A stretch of 64,000 nucleotides of DNA from M55B154 sp964345775 (lineage in GTDB: Bacteria; Spirochaetota; UBA4802; UB4802): the NCBI GenBank assembly GCA_964345775.1, contig CAYFSO010000004.1, forward strand, positions 10,055-74,054. The letters are read 5' to 3'. How positions within the stretch are numbered: position 1 is the first letter of the stretch; each line of letters starts with the position of its first letter. Shown one piece after another: positions 18,340 through 26,747 of the stretch. Made by a program: the position numbers and the translations under genes. A model generated the notes under the pieces. The model saw only the letters and a list, made by a program, of their open reading frames with translations. It was not told where the DNA came from and searched no databases.

Positions 18340-18899
18340 CACGACTCTTCATCGCCCTTCCCATCGATGAGGATATCCGCACAAGGCTTTTACCGCTGCA
18401 CCAGTTCTTTACGGGATGCACACAAACCATAAAGCCGGTTCATCCCGACCATTTCCATATCACCATGAAGTTCATGGGCGAATGCGAAGGGAATACCGCA
18501 CGTTCTATTGAGTCCGCCTTCATGGATATCCCCCTTTCCGGGACGGCCATGGATTATACAGTAAAAGGTATAGGGATGTTCCCAAATGAGAAAAAGCCTT
18601 CCGTAATATGGACCGGCATCCATACCGATCTTCCGCGGATCAGGGAAATCTGGAAAGCAGTTGAAACATTTGCACTTGAATTCGGCATTCCAGGGGAAAA
18701 ACGTTCATTTATACCGCATCTTACCATTGCCCGGGTACGCAAAGGAATGAAGCTTACAGAAAAGATCCAACGACACCTTAAGGAATACAGCGATACCGTA
18801 TTCGGCTCCTCCCGGTTCACCACACTTCGGCTGTATAGATCAAAACTCACACCGAAAGGACCGGAATACACCGTCTTGAAAGAATTGAACATGGAATAG
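18336..18899 (+). CDS. thpR: RNA 2',3'-cyclic phosphodiesterase, 2H family
   Basis: ThpR (formerly annotated as a 2'-5' RNA ligase) hydrolyses 2',3'-cyclic phosphates at RNA ends. The 187-residue length matches. Both catalytic H-x-T motifs are present: HITMKFMG near residue 43 and HLTIARVRK near 128. The N-terminus MTRLFIALPID is typical of the family. It is the last gene of the 17303-18899 operon and is followed by a hairpin terminator at 18922-18952. Confidence 0.93.
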   Translation: MTRLFIALPIDEDIRTRLLPLHQFFTGCTQTIKPVHPDHFHITMKFMGECEGNTARSIESAFMDIPLSGTAMDYTVKGIGMFPNEKKPSVIWTGIHTDLPRIREIWKAVETFALEFGIPGEKRSFIPHLTIARVRKGMKLTEKIQRHLKEYSDTVFGSSRFTTLRLYRSKLTPKGPEYTVLKELNME

Positions 18900-18921
18900 A
18901 TCTAACATTAAAAAAATGCGT

Positions 18922-18952
18922 AAAAGGCACAGGTGAAAATCCTGTGCCTTTT
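18922..18952. terminator. Bidirectional intrinsic terminator between thpR and the FGGY kinase gene
   Basis: A perfect 12-base stem, AAAAGGCACAGG / CCTGTGCCTTTT, has a 7-base loop (TGAAAAT). It lies between two convergent genes and gives a U-rich tail in both directions. Confidence 0.88.
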
Positions 18953-18970
18953 ATTGTGATCATCTTCAGG

Positions 18971-20557
18971 TTATCTTTTTGGCGGATACCCGGTTGTTTT
19001 CCTGATATCCTCGTATAACGGTTTCAATCGCTTGTACATCTTCAGGTATACATCGTTATAAAGTGAGTCGTAGATCTCAACATTTTTCGGTACGGGTTCA
19101 TATACTTTTCCCACTGATGTCATGCTGTCAACGGCAGACTGAAAATTATTGTAATACTTGAGCCCGACCGCCGCATCGATGGCTGCACCAAGTGCAGACG
19201 TCTCGTTTGTATGGGGACGTTCCGTGGGAAGGTTGAATATGTCAGCCGTCAACTGCATGGCAGCATTACTCTGAGATCCACCACCCGAAACACGCAGTTT
19301 CTCTATATTAACCTTGTTTCGTTTTTCCGTTCGTTCCGCACCCTCCTTGAGGGCGTAGGCCAGTCCTTCAAGGATCGCCCTGTAAATATGCACCCTGGTA
19401 TGCACGTCACCAAAGCCGATGATGGCGCCCTTGGCCTCCGGTCCCGGTACCTTCACACCCGGTGACCAGTAAGGCTGCAGAGTCAGCCCCATGGATCCTG
19501 GAGGAATATCCTCAACCAGCTGGTCGAACAGGGCTTCAGGTTTAATTCCCTTCTTCTTTGCAATGAGCTCTTCCCTGTGCCCAAACTCCTGTGTAAACCA
19601 GCTGAGCATCCAGTAGCCGCGGTATATCATCACCTCGGTATTATAGGCACCCGGAACAGCACTTGGATACGGAGGAAAGAATGGGACGATCTCCACGTAT
19701 TCTGTATTTGTCGTCTCAATGGTGGCCGTTGTTCCATAACTCAGGCAGGCTATCTCCGGCGTAAGACATCCAGATCCCAGCACTTCGCATGCCTTGTCTG
19801 CCGCGGCCGCGATCATCGGGAGCCCCGATGGAATACCAGTCTGCCTTGCGGCTTTTTTGGTAATATACCCAAGTAGCTCGGAAGGCTGCACAACAGAAGC
19901 CAGTACTGATTCATCCATGGGGAAGAGTTTCCACTTGAGATCAGACTTTTTAGCCCAGGACTGGTTCTTGTAATCGAATGGAACAAAACCAACCTGGTTG
20001 GCGGTTGAGTCCATGTACTCACCGGTTAGCCTGTGGGTAAAGAAACCGGACAGGAACAGGAACTTATGCGTCTTTTCCCAGACATCAGGCTGGTTTTGCC
20101 TGATCCAGTTTGCTTCAGACTCGGTGATAAAATACTCCACCGCTTCCTGCATATTGATAGCCTTCAATGCAAGTTTCAGGTAGCCGGGAAGTGAAACGAT
20201 CTCCTTATCTGCCCTGCGCTGATCAAGCCAGACAATAGCCGGACGAAGCGGTTTTCCGTCCCTGTCAACATTGATCATGGTGTCCCGCTGCGTGGTCAGG
20301 GTTACTCCCTTGATCGCCTCTTTGGGAATAGTTGTATCTTTCATTAGTTTTTTACAGGTAGCGCAGAGGGTTTTCCAGTAATATTCAGGATCCTGCTCTG
20401 CCCAGCCTGGATTCTCTGAAAAATATGGCTCAATGGGTGTCTTGACAATATCGAGCATGTTACCATTCAGGTCAACGAGGATAGCCCGTATTGACTGGGT
20501 GCCGGCATCAATGGCCAGTATACAATCTTCAACTTTTTTCGTTTTTTTCTTTGCCAT
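18971..20557 (-). CDS. FGGY-family carbohydrate kinase
   Basis: FGGY kinases phosphorylate sugars or polyols with ATP. The 528-residue length fits the family. The N-terminal phosphate-1 motif LAIDAGTQSIRAILVD is near residues 13-28. The segment VTLTTQRDTMINVD and the WLDQRR motif near 110-115 follow. The C-terminal adenosine motif VSGGGSQSNAAMQLTADI is near 427-444. I cannot tell the substrate from sequence alone; xylulose, glycerol or a related polyol are candidates. The N-terminal extension is lysine-rich (MAKKKTKK). A strong AGGAGG site precedes the ATG. The gene stands alone, with no sugar transporter or isomerase in the window. Confidence 0.88.
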   Translation of the reverse strand: MAKKKTKKVEDCILAIDAGTQSIRAILVDLNGNMLDIVKTPIEPYFSENPGWAEQDPEYYWKTLCATCKKLMKDTTIPKEAIKGVTLTTQRDTMINVDRDGKPLRPAIVWLDQRRADKEIVSLPGYLKLALKAINMQEAVEYFITESEANWIRQNQPDVWEKTHKFLFLSGFFTHRLTGEYMDSTANQVGFVPFDYKNQSWAKKSDLKWKLFPMDESVLASVVQPSELLGYITKKAARQTGIPSGLPMIAAAADKACEVLGSGCLTPEIACLSYGTTATIETTNTEYVEIVPFFPPYPSAVPGAYNTEVMIYRGYWMLSWFTQEFGHREELIAKKKGIKPEALFDQLVEDIPPGSMGLTLQPYWSPGVKVPGPEAKGAIIGFGDVHTRVHIYRAILEGLAYALKEGAERTEKRNKVNIEKLRVSGGGSQSNAAMQLTADIFNLPTERPHTNETSALGAAIDAAVGLKYYNNFQSAVDSMTSVGKVYEPVPKNVEIYDSLYNDVYLKMYKRLKPLYEDIRKTTGYPPKR

Positions 20558-20752
20558 GAAAGCCTCCTGAGGAATAGTTATGTTCGTTATATATGAAGAT
20601 TAACATGTTCAAAAAAGTGATTGATGTTCTTTTACTATTATTCAAGTATACCGTCAAACAGTCTTTTTTGCCATTATTTTTATGAACAATATTATGGTTC
20701 GATCTCTAATTTTCAAATGAAAAAATTGCACCCATCTGAAATTGCAAAAAAA

Positions 20753-20781
20753 TTGTTACCTATGATAGTGCAGTATATGTT
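20753..20781 (+). promoter_or_regulatory. Candidate promoter of pyrK
   Basis: TTGTTA (20753-20758) and TATGTT (20776-20781) have a 17-base spacer, and the -10 lies about 28 bases before the GTG start at 20810. The surrounding 250-base gap to the FGGY kinase is AT-rich and otherwise empty to my reading. Confidence 0.4.
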
Positions 20782-20809
20782 ACAGTAAAAAAACCAGGAG
20801 TGAATCGAA

Positions 20810-21571
20810 GTGAATTATATACTTGAAAAACCCCGGCAGGTGGCCGAAGACCATATACTGCTTACAATCCAGTCAGATTTTACCGAATCAAGTCCCGGTC
20901 AATTTGTCAATATTCGTACAACTGCAGGCTCTGACCCCCTCATCAGGCGCCCCTTTTCCATTTTCAACCAGGATAATTCAACCATCGAACTCGTCATAAA
21001 GGTCATAGGCAGGGGCACACAACTTCTCTCCCGTGTCGAGGAAGGACCGGTTGACATGCTTGCGCCACTGGGAAAAGGATTTACAACTATTAACGGCGGT
21101 CATGCCCTGCTCGTTGGCGGCGGTGTTGGGAACGCTCCCCTGTTCTACCTTGCACGAAAACTCAGGCAGGCCGGCAGCAGGGTGACTTTGCTGTACGGTG
21201 CTCGATCTGAAGAGTTTATCTACCTGGAGGAACGGTACCGTGAAGAGGTGGACCAGCTGATAATAGCAACAGATGACGGGAGCAGGGGCAAGAAAGGTTT
21301 TGTCACCACCTTCGCCGAGGAAATTCTTCTTGATACCCCGAAGGTGGACATGGTATACACCTGCGGCCCCACCCCCATGATGTGGTCCGTTACCACGTTT
21401 TGCAGACACATGAAGATACCGGTTGAAGCTTCTCTTGAAAATTACTTCGGGTGCGGCATAGGCCTGTGCTCCGGGTGCACAGTCGAAACATCTGGAGGAC
21501 AGAAACGGGCCTGCGTTGATGGCCCTGTCATGGATGGTGCATCCATATTATGGGAATCGGTGCAAGACTAA
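20810..21571 (+). CDS. pyrK: Dihydroorotate dehydrogenase electron transfer subunit
   Basis: PyrK carries FAD and a [2Fe-2S] cluster and passes electrons from PyrD to NAD+ in pyrimidine synthesis. The 253-residue protein has the FAD-binding beta-barrel (DPLIRRPFSIF near residues 43-53). A nucleotide-binding domain follows (GGGVGNAPLFYLARKL near 101-116). The C-terminal cysteine cluster is YFGCGIGLCSGCTV, with a further Cys in RACVDGPV. The start is GTG, with AGGAG 9 bases upstream. pyrD is not adjacent in this window, and the gene is followed by a convergent penicillin-binding protein gene 20 bases away. Other ferredoxin-reductase-like subunits share this layout, but the cysteine spacing fits PyrK best. 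Confidence 0.9.
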   Translation: MNYILEKPRQVAEDHILLTIQSDFTESSPGQFVNIRTTAGSDPLIRRPFSIFNQDNSTIELVIKVIGRGTQLLSRVEEGPVDMLAPLGKGFTTINGGHALLVGGGVGNAPLFYLARKLRQAGSRVTLLYGARSEEFIYLEERYREEVDQLIIATDDGSRGKKGFVTTFAEEILLDTPKVDMVYTCGPTPMMWSVTTFCRHMKIPVEASLENYFGCGIGLCSGCTVETSGGQKRACVDGPVMDGASILWESVQD

Positions 21572-21590
21572 CGTACATGGTCCTGGCCGC

Positions 21591-24155
21591 TTAAAATCCC
21601 TCATCATCTAATAGATCAGATCCGATTCCGTCGTAGGGGTCCTTTGATTTATCTTTCATGATACTTTTCATGATGTCCTCTTTCTGATCCCGCGAGATGT
21701 TATCACGCGGTCCCTTTGAGACCATGTCAAGCCCCGGTTTGATATGCTGGCAGCGCTCACATTCGGCCGCCGGCACCGTTCCCGGCACGAATACTTCTTC
21801 GATCACCTGGCCACAGTACATTGAAGGAAGCAGGCCGGTATTTGCACATACCCGTGCACTTTCAAGGCTGGCATACCCGGGAAATGACAGCACGGGCTCA
21901 TTGCTCATGGCCTTACCCATGTATCTTCCCCACAACGGAGCCACAACCGCGCCCCCTGACTGGTTGATCCCCAGCGACAGGCCCTGACCATCATACCCCA
22001 TCCAGATACCTGTCACCAGCTGCGGGGCAAAGCCCACGAACCAGGCATCACGCCAGTTATTGGTGGTTCCCGTTTTACCACATGCGGGTCTTCCAAATGA
22101 GGCGGCCTTTCCAGTTCCCGCGTCTATCACTGTTCTGAGCATGCTGATCATCACCTGCGCGGTAGCCGGCTTGATAACCTGTATACGCCCACTCTTTTGC
22201 TGTTCTTCAAGGGAAGCACGAATTTCTTTCTCAGGGTTATATATGACCTTTCCAGTCCTGTCCTTCACATGACGGATACTGATGGGAATGACATTCTTAC
22301 CTCCATTGGCAATGATGGCATAGGCCCGTGAAAGTTCAAATGGACTTACCTCGAAAGAACCGAGTGCAACAGAGAGATTGCGGGGGATCCTGTTATCAAT
22401 TTCCGCCTCGTTCATACGCAATAATTTTCCAAGGAAATTGCGTATGTAATCTATACCCAGCGTATCAGAGATCCTTATGGAGATCACGTTTATTGAAAGT
22501 GCAAGGGCCCTTCGCAACCGCACCATGCCATAATATTCACCCTCATAATTCTCCGGTATCCAGTCACCCCCTTCACTGTCAAGGTACACAAGGGGCGAAT
22601 CAAGAATAGCCGAAGCGGGAGTAAATTTTCCCGATTCCATTGCAGCAGCATACAGCAGGGGTTTTATGGCGGATCCGGGCTGCCTTTTTGACTGCATGAC
22701 CCTGTTTAACTGGTTGTTCGAGGTGAAAGGGCTGCCTCCCACAAGTGCCTCTATGTATCCATTTTTTGGATTAATTGAGATCAGGCACCCTTCAACGTTC
22801 ACCAGGTTCTTGTCGTCGTAATATTGCTGGTGGTAATCATACAGCAAATCACCTACCGGCTTAATACCCGTAACATGGTTCAGCATTTCCATCTGGTCAA
22901 TCAGCGATTTTTGCAGGTAATCGTTGATCTTCTTGTCCTGTCGTGAGCCTGCACTTTTATAAGGAGGAGTGTCAAAGAGCAGCGACGTTAGTGAGATGAT
23001 ATGTGAAAAACTATCAGATATGTAATCCCCCTTGCGAAATGCAAGGCTCCTTGACGTGGAACTCTGCCGCTCAAGTGCATTGAACAGCTCCTGTTGTGCA
23101 GCCCGTTGCTTTTTCACGTCAAGGGTGGTATGTACCTCAAGCCCGTCTTCGTATACCTTCTCCTCGCCGAAACGGTTTACCAGTTTTCGCCGTATATACT
23201 CGGTAAACCAGGGAGCATGGTCTACCCTGGATGACCAGGTACTCATGGATGGAGGCAGTTCGTTTATGTAGTTAAGGTAATCGGGCCAGAAATCCAGGTA
23301 CGCCTGTTCTGCATCTTTTATGGATACAAATCCCAGGTCTACCATCCTCGCAAGTACCGCTTTATGACGTTGCATGGCACGCTTGGGATGCTTTATTGGT
23401 GAAAAGCGATTGGGTGCGGCCGGCAATATGGCTAACAGTGAAGACTCGGCCAGGTTCAGGTCTTTCACGTGCTTGTTGTAGTACAAGAGGGAAGCCGACT
23501 CAACGCCGTAGGTACCATGCCCCAGGAATATCTGGTTCAGGTACAACCCCATTATTTCGTCCTTTGTATAGAACATTTCCATCATGAGGGCTATGAACGC
23601 CTCTTTCACCTTCCTGTAGATGGTCCGTTCACGGGATGTCATCAGTATCTTTGATAACTGCTGGGTGATGGTGCTGCCACCCTGCTTTATACTTCCCGAA
23701 AAGATGTTAATGAAAAAAGCCCTGACAATACCCTTTGGGTTGATACCGAAATGTTCATAAAATTCACTGTCTTCTATTGAAAGAAAAGCATGCACAACAT
23801 GGTCCGGAATTGACTCAAGACGGACTATTTCACGCTTCTGCCTGAAAAGTTCCGAGACCAGAAGCCCGTTTTTATCATAGATCTTCGTGGTTACCCTGGG
23901 AGTAAAGCTGGCAAGGGCTTTCACCTTGTAGAAATCGGATATGAGAATGACCATGAAGGCGATCAGCATCCCCCCTATAACACCAAGTACCAGCGGTTTC
24001 GCGTACCTGAATCGCATGAAAAAGGTATCAAACCATGAAGCTATCCCTGAAAAGATCTCCGGAACATGGAATGATGATCCTGATCTGCCTCCACCAGAAG
24101 GTGACGGAGCACCCGGAAGATGCAGCCTTGTTTTATTTCCTGAATATTTTGCCAT
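21591..24155 (-). CDS. Class A penicillin-binding protein (PBP1a type)
   Basis: This bifunctional enzyme polymerises and cross-links peptidoglycan. The 854-residue protein has a cytoplasmic N-terminus and one membrane helix (about 54-72). The GT51 glycosyltransferase domain covers about 95-270, with catalytic Glu in FLSIEDSEFYEHFG and the GGSTITQQLSK motif. The transpeptidase domain has the SxxK nucleophile in QPGSAIKP, the SxN motif in ALSINVIS, and KTG in CGKTGTTNNW. The C-terminal tail is rich in cysteines (VCANTG, YCGQ, CERCQ). An LpoB-type activator is encoded at 30116-30688 and could be its partner, by analogy with E. coli PBP1b-LpoB. The 314-base gap to flaB is divergent. Confidence 0.95.
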   Translation of the reverse strand: MAKYSGNKTRLHLPGAPSPSGGGRSGSSFHVPEIFSGIASWFDTFFMRFRYAKPLVLGVIGGMLIAFMVILISDFYKVKALASFTPRVTTKIYDKNGLLVSELFRQKREIVRLESIPDHVVHAFLSIEDSEFYEHFGINPKGIVRAFFINIFSGSIKQGGSTITQQLSKILMTSRERTIYRKVKEAFIALMMEMFYTKDEIMGLYLNQIFLGHGTYGVESASLLYYNKHVKDLNLAESSLLAILPAAPNRFSPIKHPKRAMQRHKAVLARMVDLGFVSIKDAEQAYLDFWPDYLNYINELPPSMSTWSSRVDHAPWFTEYIRRKLVNRFGEEKVYEDGLEVHTTLDVKKQRAAQQELFNALERQSSTSRSLAFRKGDYISDSFSHIISLTSLLFDTPPYKSAGSRQDKKINDYLQKSLIDQMEMLNHVTGIKPVGDLLYDYHQQYYDDKNLVNVEGCLISINPKNGYIEALVGGSPFTSNNQLNRVMQSKRQPGSAIKPLLYAAAMESGKFTPASAILDSPLVYLDSEGGDWIPENYEGEYYGMVRLRRALALSINVISIRISDTLGIDYIRNFLGKLLRMNEAEIDNRIPRNLSVALGSFEVSPFELSRAYAIIANGGKNVIPISIRHVKDRTGKVIYNPEKEIRASLEEQQKSGRIQVIKPATAQVMISMLRTVIDAGTGKAASFGRPACGKTGTTNNWRDAWFVGFAPQLVTGIWMGYDGQGLSLGINQSGGAVVAPLWGRYMGKAMSNEPVLSFPGYASLESARVCANTGLLPSMYCGQVIEEVFVPGTVPAAECERCQHIKPGLDMVSKGPRDNISRDQKEDIMKSIMKDKSKDPYDGIGSDLLDDEGF

Positions 24156-24399
24156 TTTAAACCCGGTTACAATTGGATTTCAGATAAGCCACAGATTGAT
24201 ACACACATCAAAGATGGTTCTACAATTAGAACATGGTGCAGAATTTCAACCAAAAAAATATTATACATTTTTGCTGCCGACAACAATTTTTTGAAATCAA
24301 TAGAAAATCAGTGATATGCGCACGTATTTTATAATAATACCTTGTATCCACGCATAACATCCTTCATTCGGTCTTATTCAAAATCTTAAAATGGTCGAC

Positions 24400-24464
24400 C
24401 TACAAGACTGTAGTATAAGCATTTATGCTGGCTATCATGGAAGATAGCAAACTATTCAAGGAGG
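24400..24464 (+). promoter_or_regulatory. Structured flaB leader with a CsrA-like hairpin next to the ribosome-binding site
   Basis: Three short inverted repeats follow one another: CTACA-agac-TGTAG (24400-24413), AGCAT-tt-ATGCT (24418-24429) and GCTATC-atggaa-GATAGC (24431-24448). The third has a perfect 6-base stem and a 6-base loop containing ATGGA, matching the A(N)GGA-in-loop pattern bound by CsrA. A second AAGGA lies in the ribosome-binding site AAGGAGG (24458-24464). CsrA control is inferred. No clear sigma28 or sigma70 promoter was found upstream. Confidence 0.5.
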
Positions 24465-24469
24465 AAACC

Positions 24470-25318
24470 ATGATTATTAATCACAACATCAGCGCCATCT
24501 TTGCTCACAGAACGTTGAAGTTCCATAACTGGTCGGTGAACAGCGACATGGAAAAGCTATCATCTGGTTTGCGAATCAACAAGGCCGGTGATGACGCGTC
24601 CGGTCTGGCTGTTTCGGAAAAGATGCGTTCACAGATCAAGGGGCTCAGGCAGGCTGAGAGAAATACCGAAGACGGTATGTCGATGATCCAGACAGCGGAA
24701 GGGTACTTGCAGCAGGTACATGAAATACTGCAACGCGTCCGTGTTCTGGCAGTTCAATCTGCAAACGGTATCTACACGCCTGAAGACAGGCAGCAGATCC
24801 AGGTTGAGATTTCCGAGCTGGTAGACGAAGTGGACAGGATCGCGTCACAGGCCGAGTTCAACAAGATGAAGCTTCTCACTGGCTCGTTCGCGAGGCTGAA
24901 TCCAACTGCCTCAATGTGGTTCCACATGGGTCCCAACATGCATCAGCGTGAAAGGGTATTTATTGAAACCATGACTACCGCCGCCCTGGGGCTGAGGAAT
25001 CCCACTGTACTCACGTTTATCTCCATCTCTACTCCCGGTAAGGCAAATGCCGTTATCGGTCTTGCAGATGAAGCGCTCAGACTTATTTCAAAACAGCGTG
25101 CCGACCTGGGTGCCTATTACAACAGGCTTGAACATGCCGCAAAAGGCCTCATGAACGCTTACGAGAACATCCAGGCATCTGAAAGCCGTATCAGGGACGC
25201 CGACATGGCTGAAGAGATGGCAGAATTCACCAAGGACCAGATCCTTGTGCAATCAGCAACGGCAATGCTCGCGCAGGCAAATGCCAAATCCCAGACAGTG
25301 CTCCAGTTATTGCAATAA
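24470..25318 (+). CDS. flaB: Flagellin, FlaB-type core filament protein
   Basis: FlaB builds the core of the periplasmic flagellar filament in spirochaetes. The 282-residue length is typical of spirochaete FlaB. The N-terminal D0/D1 region starts MIINHNISAIFAHR and carries KLSSGLRINKAGDDASGLAV. The C-terminal region ends with AEEMAEFTKDQILVQSATAM and AQANAKSQTVLQLLQ. The short central part (FHMGPNMHQRERVFIETM) also fits FlaB. The start at 24470 has AAGGAGG 5 bases upstream; the upstream in-frame ATGs lie in the structured leader. A strong terminator follows, so it is probably a single-gene transcript. No other flagellar gene is in the window. Confidence 0.95.
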   Translation: MIINHNISAIFAHRTLKFHNWSVNSDMEKLSSGLRINKAGDDASGLAVSEKMRSQIKGLRQAERNTEDGMSMIQTAEGYLQQVHEILQRVRVLAVQSANGIYTPEDRQQIQVEISELVDEVDRIASQAEFNKMKLLTGSFARLNPTASMWFHMGPNMHQRERVFIETMTTAALGLRNPTVLTFISISTPGKANAVIGLADEALRLISKQRADLGAYYNRLEHAAKGLMNAYENIQASESRIRDADMAEEMAEFTKDQILVQSATAMLAQANAKSQTVLQLLQ

Positions 25319-25351
25319 ACTGGGCCAGCATCGCAGTACCATTCAAGAAAT

Positions 25352-25386
25352 AAAAATGCCGGGCACTCCCACCCGGCATTTTTTTT
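25352..25386 (+). terminator. Intrinsic terminator of flaB
   Basis: The stem AAAAATGCCGGG / CCCGGCATTTTT (25352-25363 with 25372-25383) has an 8-base loop and is followed by a run of T to 25386. The A-rich left side means it may also work for the convergent lipase gene. Confidence 0.9.
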
Positions 25387-25418
25387 GTCCAAGAGTAAAA
25401 ACTTTTCAAAAAATGTTG

Positions 25419-26507
25419 TTACTTTTTCGTAGTCTTTTTAGTTGATTTCTTTGTGGTTTTTTTAGCGGTTTTCTTCGCAGATCTGCCACTGCTCTTTTTC
25501 ACAGATTTCCCCGTTGTCTTTTTCGTTGCGGCTTTTTTCGTTCCTTTCGAAGTTGCTTTCTTTGCTGTTTTCTTCGTAGTTTTCTTAGCCGTCTTTTTTG
25601 CTGCCTTTTTTCCTGAAGTTTTCTTTGCAGCACTCTTTTTCGATGCAGCTTTTTTCTTTCCTTTTGTATGATTTATGATCCATTTACTTACCGCCTCAAG
25701 AACCTTTTTCCGGTCTTCCTGCAGTTCGTTCATAGTCTCATGGTACAGGTTTTCGAAAAGCAGGAGTTCCTTGTCCTTTGACTGGGCACGCTCGTATGCT
25801 ATCTTACTTGAGTTGTAATCAACGAGCTGGTCAGATGTACCATGGAAAAACAATACCGGCATTTTCAGTTCTGATGCCCTGTTCAGGCATTCTTCACCGG
25901 TACTCATGAATTCGGTGAAAAAGCGCGGGGTCACCTTGTCATGCACAAGCGGATCCTCGTCGTACTTGCGAACTACCTCCCTGTCCCTTGAAATTGCATT
26001 TGAATCGAGTCCGGAAGCCATTGTAACTGAGGGCAGTTTTGAAGATAGAAAATTACCAAGCTTTTCTTTCCATCCCGGAACCCTAACCGCCGGTATGAAG
26101 CCAGGGCTGGAAAGCACAAGGGCGTCAATATCAGCTGGATGGGTCAATGCGTACTTGCATGCCACCACGCCACCCATTGAATGTCCCAGAATTGTAAGCG
26201 GCTTGCCAGGCTGGCGATCCCTGATCATGTTTATGAAGATCTTAAAGTCATAGATATAATCCATGAAACTGTCCACATGTCCCTTTTTACCACCCGATCG
26301 GCCAAAACCGCGATGATCCAGCGCGTATACTGATATACCCTTCCCTTCCAGGGCATTCACTATGTTCTCATAACGGGAAGAATGCTCTCCCAGGCCATGA
26401 GCTATAACAAGCAAGCCCCTGGGATCGGGCGCATTCCACACCTGGAAAAATATTTCGGCTCCGCTTTTCCCGATAAACGTACCAGTACTGTGATCAAACT
26501 TTTTCAT
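25419..26507 (-). CDS. Alpha/beta hydrolase (monoacylglycerol-lipase-like) with a lysine-rich histone-H1-like tail
   Basis: Residues 1-280 form a lysophospholipase/monoacylglycerol-lipase-type hydrolase. The oxyanion segment is AHGLGEHSSRY (36-46) and the nucleophile is Ser110 in GHSMGG. Asp226 in HGTSDQLV and His256 in LYHETMNE complete the likely triad. Residues 282-362 are a low-complexity tail of repeated KKTAKK, KKTTKK and KKAA units, about half lysine, similar to histone H1 or bacterial AlgP/HupN-like tails. Such a tail could bind nucleic acid or acidic envelope polymers; nothing in the sequence shows which. There is no signal peptide. AGAGGTG lies 7 bases before the ATG. I am sure of the hydrolase fold and unsure of the substrate. 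Confidence 0.88.
   Translation of the reverse strand: MKKFDHSTGTFIGKSGAEIFFQVWNAPDPRGLLVIAHGLGEHSSRYENIVNALEGKGISVYALDHRGFGRSGGKKGHVDSFMDYIYDFKIFINMIRDRQPGKPLTILGHSMGGVVACKYALTHPADIDALVLSSPGFIPAVRVPGWKEKLGNFLSSKLPSVTMASGLDSNAISRDREVVRKYDEDPLVHDKVTPRFFTEFMSTGEECLNRASELKMPVLFFHGTSDQLVDYNSSKIAYERAQSKDKELLLFENLYHETMNELQEDRKKVLEAVSKWIINHTKGKKKAASKKSAAKKTSGKKAAKKTAKKTTKKTAKKATSKGTKKAATKKTTGKSVKKSSGRSAKKTAKKTTKKSTKKTTKK
25422..25664 (-). repeat. Low-complexity coding repeat (lysine/threonine/alanine tail)
   Basis: This 243-base stretch encodes the basic tail of the hydrolase. It consists of irregular repeats of AAA/AAG, ACT and GCT codons with a short period. Such tracts vary in length easily, so the tail length may differ between strains or be affected by assembly. 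Confidence 0.75.
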
Positions 26508-26533
26508 TACTACACCTCTTCACATGGAAATAA

Positions 26534-26563
26534 TTATTATTTTCAATTTTGGGAATAAGTCAA
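26534..26563 (-). promoter_or_regulatory. Candidate promoter of the lipase gene
   Basis: On the minus strand TTGACT (26563-26558) is followed after 18 bases by TAATAA (26539-26534), about 27 bases before the ATG. The rest of the AT-rich gap to 26747 shows no gene. Confidence 0.35.
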
Positions 26564-26747
26564 TTATATCTCGTACCATACATTATTTATTGTATTCCCA
26601 TTTTCGCTTAATGATAATACTGTGTATAAAAATCATTTCAAGTAGAAAAATTTGCAAACAGAAAAAACGAGTTCGTTCATTCATTTTGATCCTTGTACAG
26701 GATATATTACACAAATGAAGTAGACTTGACGCATACAATTTTATTTC

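Noticed and set aside
24156..24399. A sigma28 promoter for flaB
   Set aside because: I found no good TAAA plus GCCGATAA pair at the right spacing; only weak matches such as TATAAT at 24330-24335 without a -35.
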